Origin: Agromyces tardus
Lineage (GTDB): Bacteria > Actinomycetota > Actinomycetes > Actinomycetales > Microbacteriaceae
Assembly: GCF_003710805.1 (NCBI RefSeq)
Contig: NZ_RHHB01000001.1
Coordinates: 124,001 to 188,000 of the forward strand
Length of the DNA stretch: 64,000 nt
Reading direction: 5' to 3'
Shown here piece by piece: positions 9,290 through 17,588 of the stretch. A program made the translations under genes and the position numbers. The notes beneath the pieces were generated by a model, which made no database searches, was not told the origin of the DNA, and saw only the letters and a list, made by a program, of their open reading frames with translations. Each line of letters opens with the position of its first letter. Position 1 is the first letter of the stretch.

Positions 9290-10789
9290 TCAGTGATCGA
9301 CCCAGTCGCGGGAGCGCGCGATGGCCTTGCGCCAGCCGGCGTAGAGCGCCTCGCGGGTGGGTTCGTCGACCTGCGGCTCGAACGTGCGCTCGATCTCGAT
9401 GGAGTCGCGCAGCTCGTCCTGCGAGGCCCAGAACGCCACCGCGAGCCCCGCGAGGAAGGCCGCACCGCGGGCGGTGGACTCCGTGACCACGGGGCGGTGC
9501 ACGGGCACGCCGAGCTGGTCGGCCTGGAACTGCAGGTGGAAGTCGTTGGCGGCGACGCCGCCGTCGACGCGCAGCGACGGCAGGCGATTGCCGGATTCCG
9601 CGGCCATCGCGTCGATGACGTCGCGGTACGAGTAGCTCATGGACTCGAGCGCCGCGCGCACGATCTGCGCGCGGCCCGTGCCCGAGGTCATGCCGAACAT
9701 CGTGGCGCGGGCGTACTGGTCCCAGTACGGCGATGCGAGCCCGTTGAACGCCGGCACGAGGTAGACGCCGCCGGTGTCGGGGATGGATGCCGCGATGGAC
9801 GCGGTCTCGGCGGCGCCGTCGATGATGCGGAGCTCGTCGCGCAGCCACTTGATCGTCGCGCCGACGCCGAAGAAGACGCCCTCCAGCGCGTACTCGACCC
9901 GGCCGTCGAGGCCCCACGCCACCGTCGTGATGAGGCCGGCCTCGGAGAAGACCGGAGTGGTGCCGGTGTTCATCATCACCGACCCGCCCGTGCCGTACGT
10001 CGCCTTGACGGCGCCCGGGGTGAAGCAGGCCTGGCCGAACAGGGCGCCCTGCTGGTCGCCCGTCGCGGATGCCACGGGGATCGGCGTGCTGAATCCGGCC
10101 GCCTCGCCCGTGCATCCGTAGACCTCGCTCGAGGGGCGGACCGCGGGGAGCATCCGGCGCGGGATGTCGAAGGTCTCGAGCATCCGGTCGTCCCAGTCGA
10201 GCTCGCGGATGTTGAAGCAGAGCGTGCGCGACGCGTTGGAGACGTCGGTGACGTGGGCGCGTCCGTCGGTCAGCTTCCAGATGAGCCAGGAATCGATGGT
10301 GCCGCAGATGAGCTCGCCGGCGCGGGCGCGTTCACGGGCACCCGGCACCCGGTCGAGGATCCACTTGAGCTTGGTGCCCGAGAAGTACTTGTCGATCGGC
10401 AGCCCGGTGGTGTCGCGCACGTAGTCGCCGAGTCCCCGTGCGCGAAGCTCGTCGCAGTACTCGGCGGTGCGGCCGTCCTGCCAGACGAGGGCGTTGTGGA
10501 TGGGCTCGCCGGTCGCGACATCCCACACCACGATCGTCTCGCGCTGGTTGGCGATGCCGATCGCGGCGATCTGCCCTGCGGCGACCCCCGAATCGGCGAG
10601 GACGCGGTGGGCCACCCGGAGCTGCGCGTCCCAGATGACGACGGCGTCGTGTTCGACCCACCCGGGCTGCGGGTAGTGCTGTTCGAACTCCTCCTGCGCG
10701 ATGCCGGCGATGTCGCCGTCGTGGTCGAACAGGATGGCCCGCACACTTCCCGTGCCGGCGTCGAGCGCCATCACATGCGTCGCGTTCAT
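9290..10789 (-). CDS. FGGY carbohydrate kinase, glycerol kinase-like
   Basis: A 499-aa sugar/polyol kinase. Glycerol-kinase hallmarks are DAGTGSVRAILFD, the ANQRET motif at about 81-86, VWQDGRT, the GTGGSVMMNT phosphate loop and a C-terminal FGGY segment with RVDGG. It phosphorylates a polyol or ketose with ATP in the cytoplasm. It is divergent from the second Zn dehydrogenase and bipartite transketolase genes, with the candidate RpiR operator between them. It may therefore act on a keto-sugar made by the cluster rather than on glycerol itself. No glpF or glpD accompanies it. Confidence 0.88.
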   Translation of the reverse strand: MNATHVMALDAGTGSVRAILFDHDGDIAGIAQEEFEQHYPQPGWVEHDAVVIWDAQLRVAHRVLADSGVAAGQIAAIGIANQRETIVVWDVATGEPIHNALVWQDGRTAEYCDELRARGLGDYVRDTTGLPIDKYFSGTKLKWILDRVPGARERARAGELICGTIDSWLIWKLTDGRAHVTDVSNASRTLCFNIRELDWDDRMLETFDIPRRMLPAVRPSSEVYGCTGEAAGFSTPIPVASATGDQQGALFGQACFTPGAVKATYGTGGSVMMNTGTTPVFSEAGLITTVAWGLDGRVEYALEGVFFGVGATIKWLRDELRIIDGAAETASIAASIPDTGGVYLVPAFNGLASPYWDQYARATMFGMTSGTGRAQIVRAALESMSYSYRDVIDAMAAESGNRLPSLRVDGGVAANDFHLQFQADQLGVPVHRPVVTESTARGAAFLAGLAVAFWASQDELRDSIEIERTFEPQVDEPTREALYAGWRKAIARSRDWVDH

Positions 10790-10819
10790 CGTCGAACCGT
10801 GCCCACTTCCTCGTGTGTG

Positions 10820-10886
10820 TTGACGGGCTTCCGCCCACTCCCTAGAGTGACTGAAGAAATTTCCGAACGCAAGTCTTTGAGCGAAA
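10820..10886 (+). promoter_or_regulatory. Promoter and candidate RpiR operator of the adh-transketolase operon
   Basis: TTGACG at 10820-10825, a 17-nt spacer and TAGAGT at 10843-10848 form a good vegetative promoter. A perfect palindrome GAAATTTC at 10856-10863 lies where transcription would begin. A second element, GAGCGAAA at 10879-10886, recurs at 12036. The site is in the divergent interval with the FGGY kinase and could control both directions. Confidence 0.6.
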
Positions 10887-10911
10887 ATCTTACCGAAACT
10901 GGAGGTCCTCC

Positions 10912-12003
10912 ATGCGAGCCGCCGTCCTCACCGCCCCACACGCGCCGCTCGTGATCGACGACGTGGAGACCGCTGCGACACTCCGGCCGAACGAAGTGCG
11001 GGTGCGCACGGCCGCGGTGGGCCTCTGCCACTCCGACCTGCATGTGATCGACGGCCTCGTGGCGCGTCCGATGCCCGTGGTCCTCGGCCACGAGGCATCC
11101 GGAACCGTCGCCGAGGTGGGCTCCGGTGTCACGGATGTCTCCGTCGGAGACCACGTCGTCGCGTGCTTCGTCGTGTACTGCGGGCAGTGCCGCATGTGCC
11201 GTGCGGGCCGCCCCGCGATGTGCCAGGACCGCACGGCGACCATGCGCGGCGTCGACGACGAGCCGCGCCTCTCGCTCGGCGGGCGCGAGGTGCACCAGTG
11301 GACGAACATCGCGGGCTTCGCCGAGGAACTCGTGCTGCATCGCAACGCGGTCACGGTCATCGACGAGCGGATGCCGCTCGACCTCGCCGCGATGCTCGGG
11401 TGCGCCGTGGCGACCGGTGTGGGCTCGGCGCAGACGGTAGCCCGAGTGGCGCCCGGAGACCACGTCGTCGTGATCGGATGCGGCGGCGTGGGCCTCAACG
11501 TGAGTCAGGGCGCCGCGCTCGCCGGGGCTGCGACGGTCATCGCCGTCGACCGGAGCGACGAGAAGCTCGCCCTCGCCCGCGAGCGATTCGGGGCCACCCA
11601 CGCCGTGAACACGGCGAGCGACCCGGATGCCGTCGCGCGGATCCTCGAGCTCACCGACGGGGGAGCCGACCACTCGTTCGAGGCCGTCGGACTCCCGGGC
11701 CTCGTCGGGCTCGCCCTCGACGTCACGGCACGTGGCGGTTCCGTGTGGGCGGTGGGCGTCTTCGGCGATGCGGCCGAGGTCACGATACCCGCGGCGCACC
11801 TGCATGCCGGCAAGGGGGTGCACGGCGTGCGTGCCGGCTCGCTCGTGCCGGCGCGCGACCTGCCCGCGCTCGTGGCGTCGTACCTCGACGGGAGGCTGGA
11901 GCTCGAGGCGCTGGTCGGGCGCCGGCTCCCGCTCGAGCGGATCAACGAGGGTGTCGCCGACCTCCATGCCGGAACGGGCGCACGCACGCTCGTCGTGTTC
12001 TGA
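10912..12003 (+). CDS. Zn-dependent alcohol dehydrogenase (class III-like)
   Basis: A 363-aa MDR dehydrogenase. It has the catalytic Zn site in GLCHSDLH and LGHEASG, four structural-zinc cysteines in YCGQCRMCRAGRPAMC and the cofactor loop GCGGVGLN. It resembles NDMA-dependent and mycothiol-type alcohol dehydrogenases in the segment after the zinc loop. A GGAGG ribosome site is 7 nt before the ATG. It is first in the rightward operon with the transketolase halves and probably oxidises a polyol to the ketose that the kinase or transketolase uses. Confidence 0.88.
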   Translation: MRAAVLTAPHAPLVIDDVETAATLRPNEVRVRTAAVGLCHSDLHVIDGLVARPMPVVLGHEASGTVAEVGSGVTDVSVGDHVVACFVVYCGQCRMCRAGRPAMCQDRTATMRGVDDEPRLSLGGREVHQWTNIAGFAEELVLHRNAVTVIDERMPLDLAAMLGCAVATGVGSAQTVARVAPGDHVVVIGCGGVGLNVSQGAALAGAATVIAVDRSDEKLALARERFGATHAVNTASDPDAVARILELTDGGADHSFEAVGLPGLVGLALDVTARGGSVWAVGVFGDAAEVTIPAAHLHAGKGVHGVRAGSLVPARDLPALVASYLDGRLELEALVGRRLPLERINEGVADLHAGTGARTLVVF

Positions 12004-12011
12004 TCGAAAGT

Positions 12012-12051
12012 AGAAATTTCTGATCTACAATTGACGAGCGAAAGATATTCG
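12012..12051 (+). promoter_or_regulatory. Second candidate RpiR operator and promoter before transketolase
   Basis: AGAAATTTCT at 12012-12021 is a 10-bp palindrome with the same core (GAAATTTC) as at 10856. TACAAT at 12026-12031 is a near-consensus -10. TTGACG at 12031-12036 with CATCCT at 12054-12059 is an alternative pair. GAGCGAAA at 12036 repeats the 10879 element, and CGAA-N5-TTCG at 12039-12051 is an inverted repeat. Confidence 0.5.
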
Positions 12052-12062
12052 AGCATCCTGAG

Positions 12063-12965
12063 GTGGTGAATCCCGCAGCGACGCAGCCATCGACCACCTC
12101 CGCAACGAGTCCGCCCGGCTCCGACGACGGCACCGACCGCCTCGGTGACCGGGCGGCCTTCATCCGCACCGAGACCATCCGCCTCATCGAGATCGCCAAG
12201 GTCGGCCACTACAGCTCCGTCTTCTCGGCCGCCGAGATCTTCGCCGCGCTGTACTACGACGTCATGCGCATCGATCCCGCTCGACCCGACTGGCAGGACC
12301 GCGATCGGTTCCTGATGGGCAAGGGGCATGCCGCCGTCGGTCTCTACCCGGTGCTCGGCGACCTCGGCTACTTCCCGATGGGCCTGCTCGACGGGTACGC
12401 GCATCTCGGCAGCTCCTTCGGCGACCACCCCGACATGACGAAGATCCCCGGCATCGACTTCAGCTCCGGATCGATCGGGCACGCCCTGTCGAACGGGGTG
12501 GGCATGGCCCTCGGCGGTCGGCTGGCGGGTCGCGACTTCACAGTCTTCGTGATGCTCGGCGACGGCGAGATGCAGGAGGGCCAGGTGTGGGAGGCGGCGC
12601 TCTCGGCCGCGCACCACCGACTCGACCGCGTCGTCGCGATCGTCGACCGCAACGGCTTCCAGCTCGACGGCGGCGTCGACGACGTGATCGGCATCGAACC
12701 CCTCGCCGAGAAGTGGCGGGCCTTCGGCTGGCACGTCGTCGCCGTCGACGGGCACGACGTCGGCGCCGTGCGCCAGGTGCTCCGGGAGGCGAAGCAGGGA
12801 CCGCGCACCGGCATCCCGACGTGCATCATCGCGAACACCGTGAAGGGCAAGGGCGTGTCCTACATGGAGACCGAGCCCGGCTGGCATCTCGGCTACCTCG
12901 AGCCGGCAGACGGCGAGCGAGCCGTGGCCGAGATCCTCGCCGCACGGAACGGAGTCGGCGCATGA
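12063..12965 (+). CDS. Transketolase, N-terminal (ThDP-binding) subunit
   Basis: A 300-aa half-transketolase carrying the thiamine diphosphate site: SAAEIFAALYYDVM, KGHAAVGLYPVL, SGSIGHALSNGVGMA and the GDGEMQEGQ...NG ThDP/metal motif. Full transketolases are about 650 aa; here the pyrimidine and C-terminal domains are on the next gene. The start is one of two adjacent GTG codons (12063, 12066). The second is 6 nt after a weak -10 CATCCT and could be leaderless. The stop overlaps the partner's ATG, ensuring 1:1 synthesis. Split transketolases are common in catabolic clusters for unusual pentoses. Confidence 0.92.
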   Translation: MVNPAATQPSTTSATSPPGSDDGTDRLGDRAAFIRTETIRLIEIAKVGHYSSVFSAAEIFAALYYDVMRIDPARPDWQDRDRFLMGKGHAAVGLYPVLGDLGYFPMGLLDGYAHLGSSFGDHPDMTKIPGIDFSSGSIGHALSNGVGMALGGRLAGRDFTVFVMLGDGEMQEGQVWEAALSAAHHRLDRVVAIVDRNGFQLDGGVDDVIGIEPLAEKWRAFGWHVVAVDGHDVGAVRQVLREAKQGPRTGIPTCIIANTVKGKGVSYMETEPGWHLGYLEPADGERAVAEILAARNGVGA

Positions 12966-13939
12966 GCGCGACCCTCGAAGCCGGCTCCTGGCAGTACCGG
13001 GCGCTCAACGCCCTCAACCCGGGGCTCGACCACCTGTCCGACGGGCTCATCGACCTCGTGGAAGCGGGCCATCCCGTCGTCGCGGGCAGCGCCGACCTGA
13101 AGTACTCGAACGGTCTCGTGAAGTTCGCCGACGTCCACCCCGACCGGTTCCTGCAGTTCGGCATCTCGGAGCAGCACATGGTGTCGGCCGCCGCCGGACT
13201 CGCAACGACCGGCGCCATGCCGTTCGTCGCCACCTTCGCCTCGTTCCTCGGGCTGCTCTGCTGCGAGCAGATCCGAATGGACGTCGCGTACACGAAGCTG
13301 CCCGTGCGCCTGATCGGCCACCACACCGGCATCGCCCTCGGGTTCTACGGCACGAGCCACCACGCCACCGAGGACATCTCGACGATGCGCGCGATCGCGG
13401 GCCTCACCGTCGTCTCGCCCGCCGACGGACCGCAGCTTCGCGCTGCGATCCGTGCCTCCGCGGAGTGGGAGCAGCCGATCTACTTCCGCATCAGCCGCGG
13501 CCGCGACCCGCGGGTGTACGGCGACGACGTCACCTTCGAGTTCGGCCGCGGCATCGAGCACGGCTACGGCGCCGACCTCACGTTCATCGCGTGCGGCACG
13601 CTCGTGCATCCGGCGCTCGAGGCGGCCGAGGCACTGCGGCGCGAGGGCCTGTCCGTCGGGGTCGTCGACATGCCGACCATCAAGCCGCTCGACGAGGAGC
13701 TCGTGCGTCTCGTCGCCGCCCGCAGCCGCATCGTCGTCACCGCGGAGGAGCACAACGTCCTCGGCGGACTCGGGGCGGCGGTCGCCGAGGTCATGGCCGA
13801 GCACCCGTCACGCGCCCGCCTCGTGCGGCACGGCATCGCCGACGAGTTCAGCCTCATCGGGCCGCCCACCCACCTGTACCGCCACTACCGGCTCGACACC
13901 GCGGGTCTCGTCGGCGTCGCGAAGCTGGCACTCCAGTGA
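12962..13939 (+). CDS. Transketolase, C-terminal subunit
   Basis: A 325-aa partner with the pyrimidine-binding domain (the conserved catalytic Glu in FGISEQHMVSAAAGLA), the substrate His region GHHTGIALGFYGTSHHATED and the C-terminal transketolase domain (VVTAEEHNVLGGLG). With the upstream gene it forms a heterotetrameric enzyme that moves two-carbon units between sugar phosphates. The ATGA overlap with the upstream stop shows coupling. Confidence 0.92.
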   Translation: MSATLEAGSWQYRALNALNPGLDHLSDGLIDLVEAGHPVVAGSADLKYSNGLVKFADVHPDRFLQFGISEQHMVSAAAGLATTGAMPFVATFASFLGLLCCEQIRMDVAYTKLPVRLIGHHTGIALGFYGTSHHATEDISTMRAIAGLTVVSPADGPQLRAAIRASAEWEQPIYFRISRGRDPRVYGDDVTFEFGRGIEHGYGADLTFIACGTLVHPALEAAEALRREGLSVGVVDMPTIKPLDEELVRLVAARSRIVVTAEEHNVLGGLGAAVAEVMAEHPSRARLVRHGIADEFSLIGPPTHLYRHYRLDTAGLVGVAKLALQ

Positions 13940-13950
13940 GGGGGAGACGC

Positions 13951-14472
13951 ATGCATCCCGAGAACTGGCACGTGGCACGCGGTCGAGAGCTGCGCTCCGG
14001 CCCGGCCCTCATCTTCGACCTCGACGGCGTCCTCGCCGACGCGCTGCACCGGCAGCACTTCCTGCACCTGGCGGAGCCCGACTGGGACGGCTTCTACGGG
14101 GCCGTGGATGCCGACGAGGTCCTCGAGCGCGGCCGCGCGCTCACCGAGTACTTCCGCGACGACGTCCCGGTGGTGGTGCTCACCGGCCGCATCGACGCGG
14201 TCGCGGAGGTCACGAAGAGCTGGCTCGATCGCCATGGGGTCCGCTGGGACGTGCTGATCTGCCGGCCGCCGAGCGACAGCGACGACAGCACGCACGCCGT
14301 GGACTACAAGCGCGTCGAGGTGCGCCGCCTGCTCGAGGCCGGCGTGGAACCGGTGATGGCCGTCGACGACAACCGCAGGATCGTGGCGATGTACGAGGAG
14401 TTCGGCATCCCGAGCCTCTACTTCCCGAGCGGGTACTACGACAACTCGGCGCGCTACGACGGAGGGGTCTAG
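13951..14472 (+). CDS. Small HAD-superfamily phosphatase/hydrolase
   Basis: A 173-aa protein with HAD motif I FDLDGVLAD near residues 22-30, motif II VVLTGR near 84, a Lys region (VDYKRVEVRRLL) and motif III AVDDNRR. It has no large cap domain. Gene position suggests hydrolysis of a sugar phosphate or repair of a by-product, but the PNKP-like (polynucleotide 3'-phosphatase) subclass looks similar. GGGGGAG precedes the ATG by 6 nt. It lies 11 nt after the transketolase stop and 2 nt before the next SDR. Confidence 0.75.
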   Translation: MHPENWHVARGRELRSGPALIFDLDGVLADALHRQHFLHLAEPDWDGFYGAVDADEVLERGRALTEYFRDDVPVVVLTGRIDAVAEVTKSWLDRHGVRWDVLICRPPSDSDDSTHAVDYKRVEVRRLLEAGVEPVMAVDDNRRIVAMYEEFGIPSLYFPSGYYDNSARYDGGV

Positions 14473-14474
14473 GA

Positions 14475-15257
14475 ATGGGCAGCACCGGCACGACCGGCGC
14501 GACGGGCGCCGTGGTCATCACGGGCGCTGGGCAGGGCATCGGCGCCGAGACAGCCGCGATCCTCGCCGGGCGCGGACGTCGCGTGCTCGTCGTCGACCTC
14601 GACGGCGGCTCGGCGGCCGCGATGGCGAGCCGGCTCGACGCGGACTTCCCCGTCGACGGCGGGCACCGCGGGTATGGCGCGGACATCACCGACGAGGCCG
14701 CCGTGCGCGCCCTTGCGCGCGCGATCGGCGCGGAGTTCGCGCGCGTCGACGGCCTCGTCAACGGAGCCGGCATCATCTCTCGTCACCGCGCGGAGACGTT
14801 CGAGCTCGCGCGCTGGGAACGCGAGCTCTCGGTGCACCTGACCGGCACGCTGCTCATCACGCAGCAGCTCTTCCCGTTGCTCGGCCGCGGGTCGGCGATC
14901 GTCAACATCGCCTCCGTCGGCTCGACCTTCGGGCTGCCGGGACGGATCGCCTACTCGACGGCGAAGAGCGGCATCCTCGGGTTCACCCGAACGCTCGCGG
15001 CCGAGTGGGGGAGCCGCGGCATCCGCGTCAACGCGGTCGCGCCCGGCTACGTGGACACCGACATGGTGCGAAGCGGGTTCCGCTCGGGGTCGCTCGATGA
15101 GCGGAAGCTCCTCGGCCGAACCCCGCTCGGGCGGCTCGGGGAGCCCGCCGAGATCGGCAGGGCGATCGCGTTCCTCCTGTCCGACGAGGCCTCCTTCGTG
15201 CACGGCGCGGTGCTGAAGGTGGACGGCGGGCTCACGATCGACGGCGCGTTCGACTGA
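14475..15257 (+). CDS. SDR-family oxidoreductase
   Basis: A 260-aa classical SDR: TGAGQGIG cofactor loop, acidic VDLDGG after the second strand (NAD preference), NGAG, Ser in IASVGS, and Tyr-x3-Lys in AYSTAKSG. It ends the rightward operon of the sugar cluster. Its ATG starts 2 nt after the HAD stop, with GGAGGGG 8 nt upstream. It is probably a polyol or sugar dehydrogenase. The C-terminal DGGLTIDGAF is the usual SDR tail. Confidence 0.88.
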   Translation: MGSTGTTGATGAVVITGAGQGIGAETAAILAGRGRRVLVVDLDGGSAAAMASRLDADFPVDGGHRGYGADITDEAAVRALARAIGAEFARVDGLVNGAGIISRHRAETFELARWERELSVHLTGTLLITQQLFPLLGRGSAIVNIASVGSTFGLPGRIAYSTAKSGILGFTRTLAAEWGSRGIRVNAVAPGYVDTDMVRSGFRSGSLDERKLLGRTPLGRLGEPAEIGRAIAFLLSDEASFVHGAVLKVDGGLTIDGAFD

Positions 15258-15321
15258 CCCGTGCGCCGCGGCATCCGTCGCTCACCTGACAGGACGGCCC
15301 GCCGCAAGTAGGGTGTGTAGC

Positions 15322-15654
15322 ATGGCCGAGCAGACACTGCCGCCGGCGGTCCGCGCGTTCGTCGACGCCACGAACCAGGGCGATTCCGAGGCGTTCGTCG
15401 CGGCGTTCAGTGCCGACGCGTACCTCAACGACTGGGGGCGGGAGTTCCACGGCCGCGACGGCGCCGCGAGCTGGAACGAGAGCGACAACATCGGCAAGCA
15501 GGCGCACTTCGCGGTGCACGGCATCCGGCCGGGGCGGATCGAGCGGCAGTACCTCGTCACGGTGACCGTGTCGGGCAACGGCTACAACGGCCCGGGGACG
15601 TTCACCTTCACCCTCGACGAGGCCGGGCTCATCGCCCGGTTCGTCATCGCATAG
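15322..15654 (+). CDS. SnoaL-like/NTF2-fold small protein
   Basis: A 110-aa protein with the NTF2/SnoaL pattern: AVRAFVDATNQGDSEAFVAAF helix pair, then a strand-rich part with GxxWNESD and GPGTFTFTLD. Such folds bind small polar ligands or catalyse isomerisation; the specific role is unknown. TAGGGT at 15309-15314 is 7 nt before the ATG, so translation probably starts on a leaderless mRNA. The gene converges with and slightly overlaps the next one. Confidence 0.7.
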   Translation: MAEQTLPPAVRAFVDATNQGDSEAFVAAFSADAYLNDWGREFHGRDGAASWNESDNIGKQAHFAVHGIRPGRIERQYLVTVTVSGNGYNGPGTFTFTLDEAGLIARFVIA

Positions 15655-16564
15655 CGGGGCCGGAGACCTCGCCGTCGACGCTCGCGGGCGGGAACCCGGC
15701 GCGCAGGAACTCCACCGGCACCTCGAAGAATCGCGCGTCGCGCTGGTAGGCGCGGAAGAACGTCAGGATGAAGCCCATGCGGTCGTCGAAGTCCTCCCAT
15801 TCGAGGGCGTTCGAGGCCGCGGCATCCGCTCGCGTCGACTGGCCGAAGTGCTCGCAGAGCGCGCAGAGGTCGGGGTTGTCGAGCAGCTCGAGCGGCGCGG
15901 GGAAGAGGGCGCTGCCGAGGTAACTCGGGGCGACGACGTCGCGGCACACGTCGAGCGGACCGTCGGGCGTGAGGATGTGGACGAAGCGCGTCGTGACGAG
16001 CCCGAAGAGCCCGCCGAGCGGCATGGCCGCGTCGATGAAGCGGTCGACGAGGTCCTGCTCGTGCGCGCCCGTGAGGAGGTTGGCGAGCAGCACGAGCTCG
16101 GCGGCGGACTTGTCGCACGCGGCATCCGTGAGCGGATCGGTGACCGCGGTGAGGTCGCGGGCGGCGTGGTACCAGCGGATGGCCTCGGCGAGCCGCGGCG
16201 CGGAAGCGAAGGTGGGGTGCGCGAGGGTGCGCGCGAGCGCGGCCTCGTTCGCGACCCCCTCGGCCTCGACCTCTCGCAGCCACAGGATGAAGCGCGGCGC
16301 GACGTCGGCGATGATCGCGAGGTTGCCGGCCGCGATGTTGCGCGACGTGCCGAGGTCGAACAGCAGCCCCTCGCCGCGGATCGCGGAGCCGGCCGTGCCG
16401 CTCGCCCACGCGCCGAACGCGAACCAGTTGACGTCGCGGCGGCCGATGACCTCGCCGATCTGCGCGGCGAGGTCGCGGTAGCACAGGGTGATGAGCGCGT
16501 TGCGGGCGACCGGATCGTCGATCTCGAGGATGCGGTCGAGCAGTGCGGCGGTGCGCTCGATCAT
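15644..16564 (-). CDS. Hypothetical protein, 306 aa
   Basis: I do not recognise this family. The protein is mainly helical by composition, has no signal peptide or membrane segment, and is rich in Asp/Ala/Leu. Conspicuous conserved-looking stretches are RRDVNWFAFGAWASGTAG, FDLGTSRNIAAGN and WYHAARDLTAVTDP. It is 46 nt downstream of an alpha/beta hydrolase on the same strand and is probably co-transcribed with it. Its last 11 nt overlap the convergent SnoaL-like gene. Coding is supported by length, GC3 and uninterrupted frame. Confidence 0.75.
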   Translation of the reverse strand: MIERTAALLDRILEIDDPVARNALITLCYRDLAAQIGEVIGRRDVNWFAFGAWASGTAGSAIRGEGLLFDLGTSRNIAAGNLAIIADVAPRFILWLREVEAEGVANEAALARTLAHPTFASAPRLAEAIRWYHAARDLTAVTDPLTDAACDKSAAELVLLANLLTGAHEQDLVDRFIDAAMPLGGLFGLVTTRFVHILTPDGPLDVCRDVVAPSYLGSALFPAPLELLDNPDLCALCEHFGQSTRADAAASNALEWEDFDDRMGFILTFFRAYQRDARFFEVPVEFLRAGFPPASVDGEVSGPAMR

Positions 16565-16610
16565 GGCCGTGCTGGGTGCGGTGCCCGGTGTCGTGCTCGG
16601 TGCCGGCGGA

Positions 16611-17465
16611 TCACCCCTCGGGCGGGGTGTACCGCTCGACGAAGGCGAGCGCCTCGTCGGCGACCTCCCGCCAGCCCGAGTCGATGATGAGCGAATGGCC
16701 GCGGTTCGGGATGCTCGCGAACTCGGTGACGCCGGGGTTGCGCGACTGCAGCTTGTAGCTCGACTCCACGATCGCCGGCGGCACGGTGTTGTCGCCGTCG
16801 CCCGAGATGAGCAGCAGCGGGCCGCGCTCGGGGTTCTTCGTGTCGACCTTCGTCTCCGCGAACGGGTTGAGGTTCGCCGTCGCCGCCTGGAACAGCGGCA
16901 CCCCCGAGGCGGGCACGTGGTACGTCTCGTACAGCTGCTTCGCCTCGTCGGCGTCGACCTTGTTCGCCCAGCCGTAGGTGAACTGCTCGAGCGTGAGCGA
17001 GACCGCCCGTCCGTAGTTCGCGGGGTTGGCCAGCACCGGCGATGCCGACTTGAGCGATGAGGCCGGCAGCGCGAGCACGCCCTGGAACGGCGCGTTGTCG
17101 ATCGACACCGTCGACGACGCGACGGCCTCGCCCGCGATCTTCTGCGCGATGAGGCCGCCGAACGAGTGCCCCACCACGGCCGGCTCGCGCTGCAGCGCGG
17201 CGATCGCCTCGAGGTAGTGCTCGGTGACCTGCTTCACCATCTTCTTCGCGAAGACCTCGGGGTCGCGACGGGCCTCCTCGACGCTGTCGGGGTCGTCGGG
17301 CCAGCCCGGCGCCAGCGTCGCATAGCCCCGCGCCTCGAAGAGGTCGCGCCACGCCTGCCAACTGCTCGACAGCAGCCAGAGGCCGTGCACGAACACGACG
17401 GGCCGTCGGCCCGACTCGTTCGCCGCCTGGACCTCGGCCTGCTCGCGGTCCGTCAGTGTGCTCAT
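16611..17465 (-). CDS. Alpha/beta hydrolase
   Basis: A 284-aa alpha/beta hydrolase. It has the oxyanion HGLW near residue 27, the nucleophile elbow GHSFGG, an acid in ISGDGDNTVPP and the catalytic His in NRGHSLII. It is cytosolic, with no signal peptide. The ribosome site GGAGGACC sits 2-9 nt before the ATG. It is probably an esterase or lipase of the RsbQ/chloroperoxidase-like group; the substrate is unknown. Confidence 0.88.
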   Translation of the reverse strand: MSTLTDREQAEVQAANESGRRPVVFVHGLWLLSSSWQAWRDLFEARGYATLAPGWPDDPDSVEEARRDPEVFAKKMVKQVTEHYLEAIAALQREPAVVGHSFGGLIAQKIAGEAVASSTVSIDNAPFQGVLALPASSLKSASPVLANPANYGRAVSLTLEQFTYGWANKVDADEAKQLYETYHVPASGVPLFQAATANLNPFAETKVDTKNPERGPLLLISGDGDNTVPPAIVESSYKLQSRNPGVTEFASIPNRGHSLIIDSGWREVADEALAFVERYTPPEG

Positions 17466-17588
17466 GAGGTCCTCCGACCGGTGTCGCGATCAGGCGGCAG
17501 TCGATGCCGCCATGCGGAGCCTAGACCTCGGTCGGGCCACCCGCCAGAGCAGGGGGCGGATGCCGCGTCGCGGCCCTGCCCCGCGCCG

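Noticed and set aside
12054-12066. Leaderless start at GTG 12066 as a ninth leaderless case
   Set aside because: The -10 candidate CATCCT is weak and a better -10 (TACAAT) lies upstream, so I did not count it.
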